Positions 43,363 through 52,455 of a stretch of DNA of 64,000 nt are shown here, piece after piece. The stretch's first letter is position 1; each line of letters begins with the position of its first letter. The notes under the pieces are model-generated. The model was not told the DNA's origin, did not search any database, and worked only from the letters and a program-made list of their open reading frames with translations. Made by a program: the position numbers and the translations under genes. The DNA is from Dipteris shenzhenensis (lineage: Eukaryota > Polypodiophyta > Polypodiopsida > Gleicheniales), in NCBI GenBank assembly GCA_047967505.1, contig CM106538.1, one strand, 5' to 3'.

Positions 43363-44158
43363 CTCATGTGCTATTTTAAAGCAGTGTAGGGCTTCATAAG
43401 GAGGAGGAGCTTCAGGCCATGAAGAGCAGATTAGAAGGTGCTGAGATGAGAACATTGGACCTTACAAACAATGACTTGGTGAAAGACCACCTTCGTCATC
43501 TTGTAAGCACTTATTCCTTATCTATTTCAGAGGTTCATCTTATATTTAAGCAGCGTATTAACAGCTCCAAAAGGCAAATTGCAATTCCCTTTTCCTACAC
43601 TCAATTCCATGTGTATATGTGTGTGATATCATTATATGAGAAGCAGCGTTTCAGGATTTAAGCTACCTATTAGATTGATGTTTTTTCAAGATTTTGACAT
43701 TTCTATGATGAGTTGCTTCATATCAGATGGGTGGCCGCACAAATGTGAAGAATGAGCTTTTATACAGATTTGTATTTCCAGAGAGACCTGGTGCTCTCAT
43801 GAAATTCCTTAACACTTTCAGTCCACGTTGGAGCATTACTCTATTTCATTATCGCAGCCAGGTAAGCCATTGTTTGGTGCCATGATATCATATTGGAATA
43901 TTTTCAAGTAGTTGTAGGAAAAATATATCTATAATTGGATGGTCCTCTCAGATAGTTCTTAAAGTGACTCAGAAAGCAACTCTTGTTAAATCTAGAATGC
44001 TACACTATGCTGCACAGGGTGAGATGGGTGCCAATGTATTGGTTGGCATGCAAGTTCCTAAGGAAGATGAAAGAGAGTTCACAAATTGCGCCAATCTCCT
44101 TGGCTATGAATACCAAGATGAACGAACAAATGTGGCTTTCCAAGTGATCATGAGATGA
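16154..44158 (+). CDS. OMR1/ilvA: threonine deaminase (biosynthetic L-threonine dehydratase, EC 4.3.1.19), plastid; nine exons
   Basis: This PLP enzyme converts L-threonine to 2-oxobutanoate and ammonia, the first committed step to isoleucine. Exons: 16154-16711, 16805-16984, 17101-17370, 36479-36685, 36766-37014, 37156-37229, 37385-no; the seventh is 43385-43502, then 43727-43861 and 44018-44158. The joined frame is 643 residues. Residues 1 to about 110 are a Ser/Pro-rich transit-peptide-like leader. The catalytic domain shows the PLP lysine in SFKLRGAY (K191), SAGNHAQG (215-222), the phosphate-binding GGGG (318-321) and SGANMNF (445-451). Two ACT-like regulatory subdomains follow (about 465-550 and 563-643), where isoleucine inhibits in this family. 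The start has good context (AGCCATGG). All introns are GT-AG and keep frame. No lesion is seen in the coding sequence. Introns 3 (19.1 kb) and 6 (6.2 kb) are filled with transposable elements. Confidence 0.93.
16805..16984 (+). CDS. OMR1/ilvA: threonine deaminase exon 2
   Basis: Codes residues 187-246 with the PLP lysine motif SFKLRGAY and SAGNHAQG. It is flanked by GCAG and GTTTAG; both ends are phase 0. Confidence 0.92.
17101..17370 (+). CDS. OMR1/ilvA: threonine deaminase exon 3
   Basis: Codes residues 247-336 with [14 protein letters not shown] and the glycine-rich [11 protein letters not shown] loop. The acceptor is TGCAG at 17100; the donor GTAATC at 17371 opens the 19.1-kb intron. Confidence 0.92.
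19945..20232. repeat. 144-bp tandem duplication, 2 identical copies
   Basis: Copies at 19945-20088 and 20089-20232 both begin CGCGTAAAGGCCCCAAGCC and end GGATAGAATTGGCAG, and I see no difference between them. Open frames across this block on both strands arise from the duplication (144 is a multiple of three) and are not taken as genes. Confidence 0.95.
20431..20544. repeat. 57-bp tandem duplication, 2 copies
   Basis: Units at 20431-20487 and 20488-20544 (ATATAGTCTCTCCACATTTC... to AATAGCC) differ at one base. They lie beyond the likely polypurine tract of the minus-strand host gypsy element, in what should be its 3' LTR. Confidence 0.9.
20560..21737 (-). pseudogene. gypsy integrase and chromodomain, C-terminal part
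   Basis: Minus-strand frames 21372-21605 ([22 protein letters not shown]), 20851-21402 ([14 protein letters not shown] with the catalytic Glu region) and 20560-20808 ([17 protein letters not shown], chromodomain-like) form the end of a chromovirus pol. Frameshifts at about 21390 and 20840 break it. The piece begins exactly at the copia insertion site, in the integrase zinc-finger region. Confidence 0.8.
21738..22010 (-). repeat. copia 3' LTR
   Basis: 273 bp, TG...CA ends. It contains a perfect 12-bp-stem hairpin with a 5-base loop (21853-21881; GGTTTTGTC with GACAAAACC). Confidence 0.95.
22046..25021 (-). pseudogene. copia Pol: GAG-pre-integrase, integrase, reverse transcriptase, RNase H
   Basis: Minus-strand pieces: 24065-25021 has the GAG-pre-integrase [12 protein letters not shown], the zinc-binding CEECILGK and the integrase core ([40 protein letters not shown]). 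22417-24153 has the reverse transcriptase ([57 protein letters not shown] with an intact YVDD). 22046-22525 has the RNase H ([31 protein letters not shown]). Frame changes at about 24110 and 22530 separate them. Catalytic motifs look intact within each piece, so the damage is recent or limited to indels. Confidence 0.93.
24921..26356 (-). pseudogene. copia Gag with zinc knuckle and protease
   Basis: The gag start (26356, [19 protein letters not shown]) is shifted against the main frame 24921-26057, which has the UBN2-type capsid region ([19 protein letters not shown]), a [14 protein letters not shown] zinc knuckle (CX2CX4HX4C) and the protease. The protease loop reads DSSASKHIT, where the family has DSGAS-H, so the usual glycine is replaced. 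A frameshift near 24970 follows. Confidence 0.9.
26357..27424 (-). promoter_or_regulatory. copia leader with two motif arrays
   Basis: This is untranslated leader between PBS and gag. The gag-proximal half (26560-26870) repeats AAGCCCCAAATTT-type words with spaced GAAATTGCA words, about seven diverged units. The LTR-proximal half (27008-27324) holds twelve GTACGG hexamers on the plus strand and two CCGTAC, in CpG-rich sequence unlike its surroundings. Confidence 0.75.
27008..27324 (-). repeat. dispersed GTACGG/CCGTAC motif cluster
   Basis: GTACGG starts at 27048, 27071, 27099, 27127, 27150, 27165, 27184, 27208, 27260, 27279, 27288 and 27319; CCGTAC starts at 27008 and 27206. The spacing is irregular, so this is not a simple tandem repeat. 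Two sites (27069-27077 and 27317-27325) read TCCGTACAA on the minus strand, the published SBP-box optimum. Confidence 0.9.
27425..27697 (-). repeat. copia 5' LTR
   Basis: 273 bp, same ends and same hairpin (27540-27568) as the 3' LTR, six base differences from it. Confidence 0.95.
27718..28126 (+). repeat. gypsy 5' LTR
   Basis: 409 bp. Carries GGGTCACACC/GGTACACACC-type repeats in U3 and a CTATATAAGAG TATA box near 27978. Confidence 0.95.
28370..29040 (+). repeat. two repeat blocks in the gypsy leader
   Basis: 28370-28600 repeats GGGACACACC(TTTT)-like words, also seen in the LTR. 28800-29040 repeats CGCTGCCAGCCCCTGCT-like units about ten times. Both are noncoding and AT-poor compared with the flanks. 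Confidence 0.85.
29853..30920 (+). pseudogene. gypsy Gag with zinc knuckle
   Basis: A coiled-coil-like start (29853; [20 protein letters not shown]) shifts frame at about 30100 into the capsid domain ([44 protein letters not shown]). A TAA at 30367 interrupts it, and it resumes through [14 protein letters not shown] and [21 protein letters not shown] zinc knuckle (CX2CX3HX4C) lies near 30870 in a different frame. It is broken in at least three places. Confidence 0.88.
30931..34387 (+). pseudogene. gypsy Pol: protease, reverse transcriptase, RNase H, integrase, chromodomain
   Basis: The protease loop reads DSG then TGA then SHNF (31120), followed by [10 protein letters not shown]. Reverse transcriptase (31802-32272) has [24 protein letters not shown] and YLDDILVF, then a TAG at 32270. 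RNase H follows (32303-33019; [20 protein letters not shown]). Integrase (33359-33772) has [18 protein letters not shown] and [13 protein letters not shown]. The last frame (33818-34387) ends in a chromodomain-like segment ([31 protein letters not shown]). Stops and shifts at about 31740, 33020 and 33770 also break it. The family inserts with help of chromatin binding by the chromodomain. Confidence 0.93.
34444..34852 (+). repeat. gypsy 3' LTR
   Basis: 409 bp, four differences from the 5' copy (three transitions, one transversion by eye). Confidence 0.95.
34858..35750 (-). pseudogene. gypsy gag N-terminus fused to protease, RNase H and integrase pieces
   Basis: On the minus strand a gag-like start ([15 protein letters not shown], about 35622) runs to about 35395. 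It is then joined to a protease-like piece ([20 protein letters not shown]), which runs at once into the RNase H end ([29 protein letters not shown]) and the integrase zinc-finger start ([19 protein letters not shown]). Reverse transcriptase is absent at the junction near 35280. This shows internal deletion. Confidence 0.75.
35761..36478. other. tail of intron 3, no gene seen
   Basis: AT-rich sequence without recognisable coding or repeat structure, ending in the exon 4 acceptor. Confidence 0.6.
36479..36685 (+). CDS. OMR1/ilvA: threonine deaminase exon 4
   Basis: Codes residues 337-405 ([41 protein letters not shown]), directly continuing exon 3 across 19.1 kb. The acceptor is GTGCAG, the donor GTAAGG. 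Confidence 0.92.
36766..37014 (+). CDS. OMR1/ilvA: threonine deaminase exon 5
   Basis: Codes residues 406-488, including the end of the catalytic domain ([21 protein letters not shown]) and the start of the first ACT-like subdomain ([12 protein letters not shown]). Confidence 0.92.
37156..37229 (+). CDS. OMR1/ilvA: threonine deaminase exon 6
   Basis: Short 74-nt exon ([15 protein letters not shown]... to ALVLC) ending in phase 2. The split serine codon is completed by the first base of exon 7, 6.2 kb away. The donor is GTGGGT. Confidence 0.88.
38552..38943 (+). repeat. degenerate CTGAAGGTGACA-type repeat block with TATA box
   Basis: More than a dozen diverged copies of (A)CTGAAGGTGACA(A/T) occur, and longer GAGCATACAT(A/G)GTGATCAGCCAT units appear three times (38786-38910). 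A CTATAAATAA box follows at 38934. The arrangement looks like U3 repeats of a solo LTR, or the promoter part of the reverse-transcriptase element just downstream. Confidence 0.6.
39238..40610 (+). pseudogene. reverse transcriptase remnant of Penelope-like type
   Basis: Three plus-strand stretches follow the order of one RT family. 39303-39533 has [20 protein letters not shown] (LHK.P...RFI.. fingers motif). 39618-39947 has [31 protein letters not shown] and the diagnostic GVPMGTNCA box. 40321-40605 has YDKR, then [15 protein letters not shown] and a basic end. Between the last two, frame-shifted at 40013, the catalytic YIDD box reads FIHD. It is not LTR- or LINE-like in these motifs. I assign it to Penelope-like elements by resemblance of motif order, which needs a search. 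It is clearly dead. Confidence 0.65.
40668..41465 (+). repeat. pair of diverged direct repeats downstream of the RT remnant
   Basis: 40668-40885 and 41245-41465 align along their length (TAGCTGCTTATGCTTGAG with TAGCTTCTTATTCTTGGG, GTATGTCTTCCTTTTGTTTT, TTTTATTTTCTGTGTAGATT, TACAAAGGT). They are about 580 bp apart with a (GA)n run (40991-41021) between them. Direct terminal repeats are known for Penelope-like elements, so these could be its ends. Confidence 0.75.
41780..42250 (-). pseudogene. LINE (non-LTR) reverse transcriptase fragment, internally deleted
   Basis: On the minus strand, [15 protein letters not shown] and [10 protein letters not shown] (41989-42150) match the motif before RT domain 1 of plant LINEs (PKK.D...I.NWRPISLLN..YKI.A). 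They are followed too soon by FADDTN (the [YF]xDD box), then [20 protein letters not shown]. The RT core between them is missing. The sequence to 42920 may be its upstream part but carries no clear motif. Confidence 0.7.
42251..43310. other. unassigned part of intron 6
   Basis: Possibly the upstream part of the minus-strand LINE. No motif supports this beyond orientation and position. No gene is seen. Confidence 0.35.
43311..43361. repeat. (GT)n(GA)n compound microsatellite near a splice acceptor
   Basis: GT units (43311-43327) pass into GA units up to 43361, 23 bases before exon 7. On the sense strand it is purine-rich where a pyrimidine tract is usual. Confidence 0.95.
43385..43502 (+). 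CDS. OMR1/ilvA: threonine deaminase exon 7
   Basis: Codes [19 protein letters not shown] through [12 protein letters not shown] of the first ACT-like subdomain. The acceptor (AAAGCAG) lies only about 20 bases after a (GT)n(GA)n microsatellite. Confidence 0.9.
43727..43861 (+). CDS. OMR1/ilvA: threonine deaminase exon 8
   Basis: Codes 45 residues opening the second ACT-like subdomain ([34 protein letters not shown]). Confidence 0.92.
44018..44158 (+). CDS. OMR1/ilvA: threonine deaminase exon 9 and stop
   Basis: Codes [27 protein letters not shown] and the C-terminus, ending at TGA 44156-44158. Confidence 0.92.
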   Translation, partial: GEMGANVLVGMQVPKEDEREFTNCANLLGYEYQDERTNVAFQVIMR

Positions 44159-47059
44159 GTTACGAAGATTTTGTGCAAACTATGTATACAGAGCACGTGC
44201 AGGGATGCTACACAGGCGTGAGAAGTTCTATGGGTATCATGGACCGATTATTTTTCTTTGAGCCTAGCACTCGCATCATTACCTTCTCTAATGGTGCCTT
44301 TGATATCTCTGCTGAGGAGGAAAGTACTCTTATGGTATCCCTAAGGGGTTGCATTTACTGGATGCCTCGTAGTCTTTGAAAAATTTCCAATGTAAAAGTT
44401 GACTTCAATTCTTGATTTGATGCTTCATGGTGATCGGTTAAAGTTTTGCCTCCAGATTGTTATTCAAGACCTTATGGCGACCTTCTAGTGGGACTGGTTG
44501 TTCATGTATTAATTTGGCAAGTGGCACGGTTGGAGAATTTCTTATTGTAACTTAGCTCAACAAACTAAACTAGGATAAGCATCTTTGCGTGTGGGTGGGA
44601 CACAGGTACATGCCTACACCTTGTTGCTGTTGCATACGTGCCTTGGGTGCACGCATCTATGTACATATGTATACATGTGTGTGTGTGTGTGTACATATAC
44701 ATACATACACACGTATATGTATATACATGCATACATACATGTAGACGTGCGCACACATATATTTGGGACATTTAGTTATATAATGCTTTTCTAGTTTACA
44801 AAGCTTTTCCTTGTATCATTTCTATGTAAGGAATTGCATAAAATAGCTTAACTCTTGAAACCATTTGAGAAAACTATGCATGGTCTGATAACTATGGTAG
44901 CTAACTCGTTCATGAATTCTTGCAAATGACCCCCCTTATGCTAAAGAAAATGATTTCCTTGAGGATTCTTAAAGATCCTTGATAATATTGCCCAAGGATT
45001 GTTCGTTTCTCTCTGTAACTTGGTGAAACCTTTTCAATCCCTTGCTTGTTAAAATTCACGAGTGATAAAATGTGAGCTAATAAGATCTACATTTTTTGTG
45101 GGGTAATATCGTGTTGAAGCATTTCTTGGTGCAAATTGGTTTCCCCTTTGCACCCCTTCCCCCAACAGCCTATACATGTGAGACCATTGTATCACTATGT
45201 GACTTGATGATGATGTGTCCCATGTGATGAGTTCTTTTGTTCCTGATTTTGGGTTTCTTCTATGCTCTCCTTTACACATACTATGCGACAATGGTTATGT
45301 CCTTTATTGCAGTGCATTGTGCTCCTTGGTACTCTTGCGTAACAATGTATTCCTATGTCTGTTTTCTTATAAGTTCTAACGTCCCTAGGACACCACACCA
45401 TGGAATACCCTCCAAACCACTCCTTAAATTTGTGTTTTCCATTACTTCCCTCTTAAGAGTTTCCTTTGGATGCAAACATTGTAAGGAACATCTACACAGG
45501 TATGCAAGTTTGCTAAATATTGTATATTCACAACACCAAAAATGCATCAAATATGGGGCTTCTATGGATGTATAGCTTAAAGGACTAGATTATGGTAAAT
45601 AATATTGGAGAGGTTTGCTTCACTTGCCGAAGAGAAAGAGAGGCTTAGTTTTGTACAACACATTTTACAAATTTGAGTCTAGTAAAAGAAGAAAGACCTA
45701 CATGGAAAAGGACTTGCATCTTTGTCCATCCTCAAATGTAGTCTTTGGGTGTGTGCACTTCTTACATGTAATTGAGGTTCTTGGGCTTATGTTCATGGAG
45801 TATGTGTTCCTTTACTCTCTTGTGGAATGGAACCATTGGAGTCTTTCATAGGCATCCATCCCATGCGTAAATAAATCTACAAGGTCAGGGACCATTTTTA
45901 TTACCAAAAGGACAACTTGGTAGCTATTATTTTGAGGGGGCAACACACTTTGGGTATGTTTACAACATTATGCTACCACAACCATAAGACATGGGTTCTC
46001 ATATGATAACTTGAGGATGGTGCAGTATTAGAAGGAGGAATTAATAAAGGAGGTGGCTATGTCCATGAAGTTCTCCCTTAGTCCAATTGTGTGAGGTTGT
46101 CTTGGTTCATGCACTTAACATTTTCGTTTATTATTTCTGCAAATTGACATGCATAGACCATAGACTATGTGGCCATGCATGGGTGATAAGTTCCAATGCT
46201 CTGCATCTAAGGATAACCTACTTTTAATCAACCATATTCATGACAAGCATTATATATGTATGTCCTATACATGTAATGAAAGAAGAAGGTGTTGCTTGCT
46301 CCCCTTTGATGCAAATGACAATGCTAACATTGGAGATCGGGCTTGTGGGTGGCCATATCAAGAATATTACTATAAACTTAAAATGGAAAGGCATATATGT
46401 GAGCACTTTTTGGCCATCAATTATTAATTTTTCATTTGAATAAGTGTAAATGATTTGGAAAGGTGTCGGTGCAAGTAAAATGTCATCCCTCTAGTTGCAG
46501 ATAAAAATGATGCATCATGTGCACAACTATTGTGTTTCTTCTTTACATGGTGTGCCATTGGTTTGTGCTGATATGTACTTTGCAATTGCTGTGTTTTGTA
46601 ATACACTTCCAAAATATTCGTGTTTTTGAGGTTCTTTAGAGTCTTCTTGCCTACTTGTTTATAACTTGACAATAATGAATCATGAAATAATTACAAAAAT
46701 GATTAAATTTCATAGCTTGATTCTCAGCTACATCGTTGCTCTTGCTCTTTCTTTTTCGTTGCAATTACATTTTTCAACAATCCGTTTCTTTCTTATGTCA
46801 TTGCTCTCAATATCTCTTTTGCCCTTGATTTCACTTCTTTGTTGCATCATTGCACTTTCATTGTCTACTCCACATCTTTTGTTTGAACACTTTGTCTTCG
46901 TACTTGATGAAGAAAATGAACATGAATGGGGTGCAATCATCAAGGAATGTGACAAAATACCTTGAGCTAGCATACTTAAGTGTGAAGCAATTCAAGTGGG
47001 TAGGCGCTTTGATTTCCTTCATCAAGAATTACAATCCCAATCGATGCATCAAACACCTA
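44159..47059. other. 3' flank of threonine deaminase and intergenic DNA, no further gene
   Basis: Contains the 3' UTR, whose end could not be fixed, and a TG/TATG/CATA microsatellite (44665-44765). Short frames here show no recognisable domain. Confidence 0.55.
44665..44765. repeat. (TG)n, (CATA)n and (TATG)n microsatellite
   Basis: About 100 bases of alternating purine-pyrimidine repeats. Confidence 0.9.
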
Positions 47060-49400
47060 TGAAATGACAATGGGGGCGAATGTCGAAGCATACGCTTTAC
47101 TCAATTTTGCAAAGCAACCAACATATCTTCCAGAGTTTACCATTCCCTCAACTCTGGAACAAAATGGCATTTCTAAAGGCAAAAATTGCACCATTCTAGA
47201 GCTGACTTGGTGCATGGTCCACCATGAAGGACTACCCGAATTCATAAGGCATAAGCTGCCTCAATAGTTGTCTATCTAATAAACCATGTACCAACTCTTC
47301 TAATGGGCATGTCGACTCCCTACGAGCTCCGGTATGGACACAAACCTAATGTTATACACCTCAGAGTCTTCGACTATTGCATATTTGTCCATGTGCCCAC
47401 ACATCAACGTGGCAAAATAGATCCTTGAAGGGTAGCAAAGTCTGTTTATTTCTCGACAACTATGCTAATAAGAAAAGAAGCTACAAAATCTTTATCCCAT
47501 GGAATCGCCAAATGAGGTTTTTCAAGAAATGTCCTAGTTCTCAAGGAGGATCCCCTGGTATACAACATGCCTTTTGCCATGTCATCACTAGTCTAGCCTA
47601 TTCCATGCATCCTAGTCCCCACTACCCCATCCTTGCTTGTGACTCGTTTCCATGCACTTGGAAGACCATGCTTGCCATGTCTCGTAGCCCATGCCTCCCT
47701 TAGTCCGCATCACTCCCGATTGGGTCCCCTTCTTGACAATGCCCTGCCCCCCCATGCTGATGCACCCATCCAATGCTTGAAGAGCCCACGTGCTTCAACA
47801 ATCCGCACTTGCTAGCTTATCTTTGATGTCCACATGCTATGAGCGCAGTACCTACACAATTAACCTCAACATTAACCTAGAGATCCCCCATCTGATGACA
47901 TCACGATAACTGCTCCCATTCCGCATACCTTACCCTTTGTCTTTCGTCACTCCACATGACCTTGCCATCTGCTAGCCCACTTTGATGGGGCTTTGATGAC
48001 ACAATAATGGGACGTGGTTTGCTTTGTTGCTTGGGCGAAAGGCAATCAATAGTAAATGGGTCTTCAAAATAAAATGCCAACCCAATGGTGAGATTTCTTG
48101 CTTCAAAGCTCATCTAGTTGCTCAAGGATTTATATAGACAAAGGGCGCATTGATTATATTGACACCTTTGCATCGGTCATCCACATACCGTCCATCTGGC
48201 TCTCGCTTGCTTGGGATAATACACTCCGCAACATTCAGATCTATCAACTTGATGTGCATCCTACATTCCTCCATAGTGACTTAGATGAAGACAACACCCA
48301 CCTGGCTTTCCCCATGTGGACAAGATGGCGTGCCACCTCCATAAAGCACTTTATGGGCTAAAGTAGGCCTCTCATCCCAGTAACTCAAAATCGATTCATT
48401 TTTCTTGCACTGCATTTTCAGCCGCTATTATAGGATTGTATGCTATATGTTTGCACCAACTCTTCCATTTTTTGGATGTTGCCCTCTACATGGATGATTT
48501 AATGGCGCTCTACAAAAAACTCACCAGCCCCTCGAGCTCTTCAAGAAGGAACTCTAGTCTAACTTGAATGACTTATTCTGGGACATTCACTATTGTCTAG
48601 GTATTCAAGTTCCGCGGGATCAAAAAGATGGGAAGACATAGTTTATCAACAAAGGTATTCAAAGCATGCTTGATAAATATCATATGGCCGACTACGCTCC
48701 CCTCGGCACACCCCTTGACCTTAAACATCAAACCCACCAAAAAATGTGTCGCACGACATAGGATGAACATCTACCTATGGATCCATATTGTATCCTTATT
48801 GGATCATTGATGTATGCCATGGTCTGCACATGACCAAAAATATCTAGTTTTGTGATTGAGCTTATTTAATTTATGACTAGCAGCCAAACATGTTCTCAAA
48901 TCTCTCAACGGCACCTCCAATTTGGACACTACTTATTTGACTCAATCACAACATCTCTTGGGCTATGCCAACTCTAGACATGCAATACCGACGATCGTTG
49001 TTCAACGAGTGGTTATAATTTTGTTGTTTGAAGGACCAGTCTTTTGGGCTTGCATAAAGAAGAAGTCAATTCCCCTCTCCATAGAAGTTGAGTACATTTC
49101 TATGTGTCACACTGCCAAGGAGCATGTGTGGCTTCACAGAATGGTCCAAGAGATTTTAGGATCCAGTTCACCTCTAGCATCCTATACAATGACAACAATG
49201 CTTGTATCTGGCTAGCAAAGAATGGTTGCCATGACCCACTACAAATGTAGCAAGCACATTGATCTCCACGAACACTATATTCGTGACCTTGTCCAACAAA
49301 GGGAGCTTCTATTACTTTACTGCCCCATTGTAAATATGCTTTCACTAATCATTTGCCAAAAATTAGTTCATTTTCTTACCCACTGGCATTGGTGTAACAC
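47060..49400 (+). pseudogene. heavily decayed Ty1/copia pol
   Basis: Plus-strand scraps in the right order: integrase end (LEQNGISKGKN, 47150-47260, then a region with ADKKRSYKI-like residues about 47460), reverse transcriptase start (IKCQPNGEISCFKAHLVAQGF, about 48070; IDYIDTFASV, 48150; YMDDL, 48490) and RNase H (PLSIEVEYISMCHTAKEHVW, 49070-49140; HIDLHEHYIRDLVQQRELLL, 49255-49315). Every piece is in a different frame or has stops. It is the most eroded retroelement in the window and so probably among the oldest. Confidence 0.75.
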
Positions 49401-50250
49401 CAACGCCTTTGACTGTCTATTGAGAGAGGGATTACGTGGAGTTATCAGATCAATTGAAATCTATTTACTTAGTGATATTAATTACTTAGGCAGTTTACAC
49501 ATTGAGAGGTACCCATCCCTGGGCAACCGTTTGAATCAATAGGAGGTAGTTTTTATTAATAGACATACATCTTATTATACAAGCACACACTGCCCATAAC
49601 TAATCTTTCCAATCCTATGTCAATTTCACATTCCGCCCCGCCCTCTCCAAGGGTAGCCAAGCTTCACTCCCTAGTAATGGGTACCTTTCAAATATCCTAA
49701 TCACCTATGCTTTTAGAGTCCTACAGATCATTGGTAGTTCCTTTGAATTACAAAACCATTGTTGGGTGCCCATGGGTTTGGAATGGTGCACACATTCGAG
49801 ATTTCCAATGACTCTTTCCTTCTTGCGATGTATGCATACTTTATTACAAAAGGCTCACACTCATTTCATACATGTGCTCTAGCTTTAGGTTGCTCACATT
49901 GTTGTTCCTCCACTTGCTCTCAAGAAATTCCTTTGTCTCTCTTGATGCATGTATCACTTGGGTTTTCTTTGATTCTTTTGCTTTTTTTGTTTTTAGTCAT
50001 TGCACTATGGTTCCCGATAGATAGTCGAGTTTGGTATTCTGATGTGTGGTCTCATCATTAATGTAGTGAGCTGTGTGGTCAAATCATTAATGGTGTGCAT
50101 TGCCATTGTTGTGCTATCTATCAAAGTATTACATAGCACTTGTTGCTTGTTGTATGCTGTGGGCATCATCCATTGTAGGCTTTAGTTTGCTTTCATTGTC
50201 GCTGTGAGCTCTATCAGTCATGAGTTTGTCGTTGAGGCTGTATGCTTGTG
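49401..50250. other. no gene seen
   Basis: May include the 3' LTR of the decayed copia copy, but no matching 5' LTR was found. Confidence 0.45.
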
Positions 50251-52140
50251 GTTTGTGTTGGCATTTCTTGTGAAGGAAAGTAGCGACTAAAGAAGCCAAT
50301 AGGCTAGAATGAGAAAGAGCACGAAAGTAAATGCTCGAGCAAGAAGCTAAAGAACAGTGTAAGAAAGAGAAGAAACGGCTTGAAAATGATGATTATATTA
50401 CACTGACCTTGAAGGCCTTATAAAGGTTTACAAACTATAACTGCTTGAGAAGTTTGTTGTACAACTAATCCGTAGATTATACAAATGGAAACGGAAATGT
50501 TTATCCCTTAGCTAAGTATTTCGGAGTTAATTCCATACATTTTAATACCCCCCCTTAACTCCAAAATATTGGAATAACCAAAGGAGGGACTAGCTGCTAG
50601 TATCCAGAGGTAATGGACTCGGTGAGGAAATTCCAAGTGAGGAGCAACATTTCCAATGAGCGGCCTTCACAAGAGGCTTAGTGAAGACATCCACAGCCAT
50701 GTCATGTGTCAAAACATATACCATCTGAAGGTGCCCTTGTTCGACCTCGTCCTTGAGAAAGTGAAAACAGGGATCAATTTGCTTGAGGCGCTCGAGCTGA
50801 CTGTTGTGTGCAATAGCGATTACAGACTGATTATCACCATAAGTGGTTAATGTATCATCCATAGGGAACCCAAGGTTGTTAAACAAGCCATGCAGCCAGA
50901 TAATTTCAATAGTGGAGCTTGCTAACGACACATAGTCTACCTCAGCAGTAGAAGGAGTGACCGTGGCTTGCTTTTTTCTATGCCAAACCACCGGTCCACC
51001 TGCATATAGAAATATATAGCCAATAGGGTGCAATTTAAAGACTATACTTCAAGGAATGCAGTGATGATTGAGGGTGCTCAATATGTGCCTCTCAGTGATA
51101 TCCAGGCTGCAATAGACTAGGCACGAAAGTTAAATAGAGATGTAAGTAGGGTGCCACTAAATAAAAAGAGAATGGACATGGCATGTCCCATTCATAATAA
51201 AAAATTCCGTCTGGTTGAATACATGTATGGCCTCACCTTCTATTTGCATATGGTATATCTCAAAGCCCCCACAGCTTGACGATATGGTATGCCTTGCATC
51301 TCATGATAATATTTGATATCAATGGATGGAGACATGGACTTTCTAAGACATGAAATTGCTTCGATTGGTGTTGCGATCGAATGGGCATGTTGCATATTGA
51401 AACTGTGGAGTATGTCGTGAGCGTACTTGCCGTGAAACATCGATCTTTATTTCACCTATGGCTAAGTTCCTTTGGATTTGTATTCCAAGGAAATATTCTG
51501 TGAGCCTTGATCAGTCATTTGAAATTCAAGAGACAGTTGGAGTTTCACTTGGGCGAGCAGGTTAATGTCATTACATGCAAGGAGCACGTCATGTACATAG
51601 AGACCAATGATGCACAGCTTATCACCAAGCTTTTAACATAGACATTGTTATCAGACAAGGTGTGCACAAAGTTGATGCTTTCAAGGAAAGTGTAGAAGTG
51701 AAGATACCACACTCAAGGGGATTTTTAAAGCCCATAAGGACTTTTAAGGAGCATGCAGACCTTATGCTCTTATCCTGGTGTGATGAAACCATCCGATTGT
51801 TGTTGCATGTAAACACGCTCATGAGGTCCTCGGACACCGTTGAGGAATGCAATCTTCACATCCATTTGATGGAGGAGGAGTGAAAGCTTGGCTTTGAGTG
51901 CCAATATTGCCCACAGAGATTTCATATTGATGATAGGAGCATATGTTTTCGTATAGTCGACCCCTTGAATTTGCGAGAACCCTCGAGCTACCAATCGAGC
52001 AAGGCTACCATTAGAATTGTACTTACATTTAAGGAGCCATTTGCAGCTGACAATATTTCATCTAGTAGGTGAATCCACCAGGGTCCAAGCCTTGTTTTGA
52101 TGTGGGGAATTTTGAACTCTTCTTGCATCACAGCCTGCCA
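50251..52140 (-). pseudogene. Ty1/copia 3' half (reverse transcriptase, RNase H, 3' LTR), decayed
   Basis: Minus-strand 51770-51994 has reverse transcriptase start (MVARGFSQIQGVDYTKTYAP, QMDVKIAFLNG). At 51580-51600 the catalytic box reads YVHD instead of YVDD. 50590-51033 has RNase H (WHRKKQATVTPSTAEVDYVS, DNQSVI, VDVFTKPL). A polypurine AAGGGGGGG at 50550-50558 marks the start of a 3' LTR to about 50251. Upstream pol stops at 52140, where the CACTA element begins. Confidence 0.8.
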
Positions 52141-52178
52141 CACTGACAACACAACAAGGTAAAGCACCTATAGATGCA
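52141..52178 (+). repeat. left terminal inverted repeat of the CACTA element
   Basis: Starts CACTG; the stretch from 52150 pairs with 59206-59233 at most positions. Confidence 0.75.
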
Positions 52179-52455
52179 CACACAGACGCGTTTACTGAAC
52201 TTAAAAAAAAAACTTACGGGCGCATCTATTTGCATGTCTATTTGCGTGTCTAGAGACCCATGTCTAACGGTGAGTCTATATAGCAGACAGATGCACGTAT
52301 AGACGTGCATATAGACGCATAAATAGACGCTCTGCTAGAAAATTTAAAAAACAGACAGACGCATCGTTAAATGCGTGTATAGATGCATTTATAAACGGTC
52401 TTATAGACGCATTTATAAATGCGTTTATAGACGGTTTGATAGACGTGCTACATAA
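52165..52455. repeat. left subterminal array of TAGACGC motifs
   Basis: Around a dozen copies of (A)TAGACG(C/T)(G/A) or its reverse (GCGTCTAT), in both orientations with irregular spacing, in otherwise AT-rich DNA. Confidence 0.88.

Larger units (their letters stand above)
37230..43384 (+). other. intron 6 of threonine deaminase, 6.2 kb
   Basis: Defined by exons 6 and 7, which share a split serine codon. 37230-38540 shows no recognisable feature. Further on come an LTR-like repeat block, a Penelope-like reverse transcriptase remnant, diverged direct repeats, a LINE fragment and a microsatellite next to the acceptor. Confidence 0.88.

Noticed and set aside
47377-47815. Cys/His/Pro-rich plus-strand frames as a new gene
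   Set aside because: They lie between integrase and reverse transcriptase scraps of the decayed copia element and show only its frame-shifted linker.
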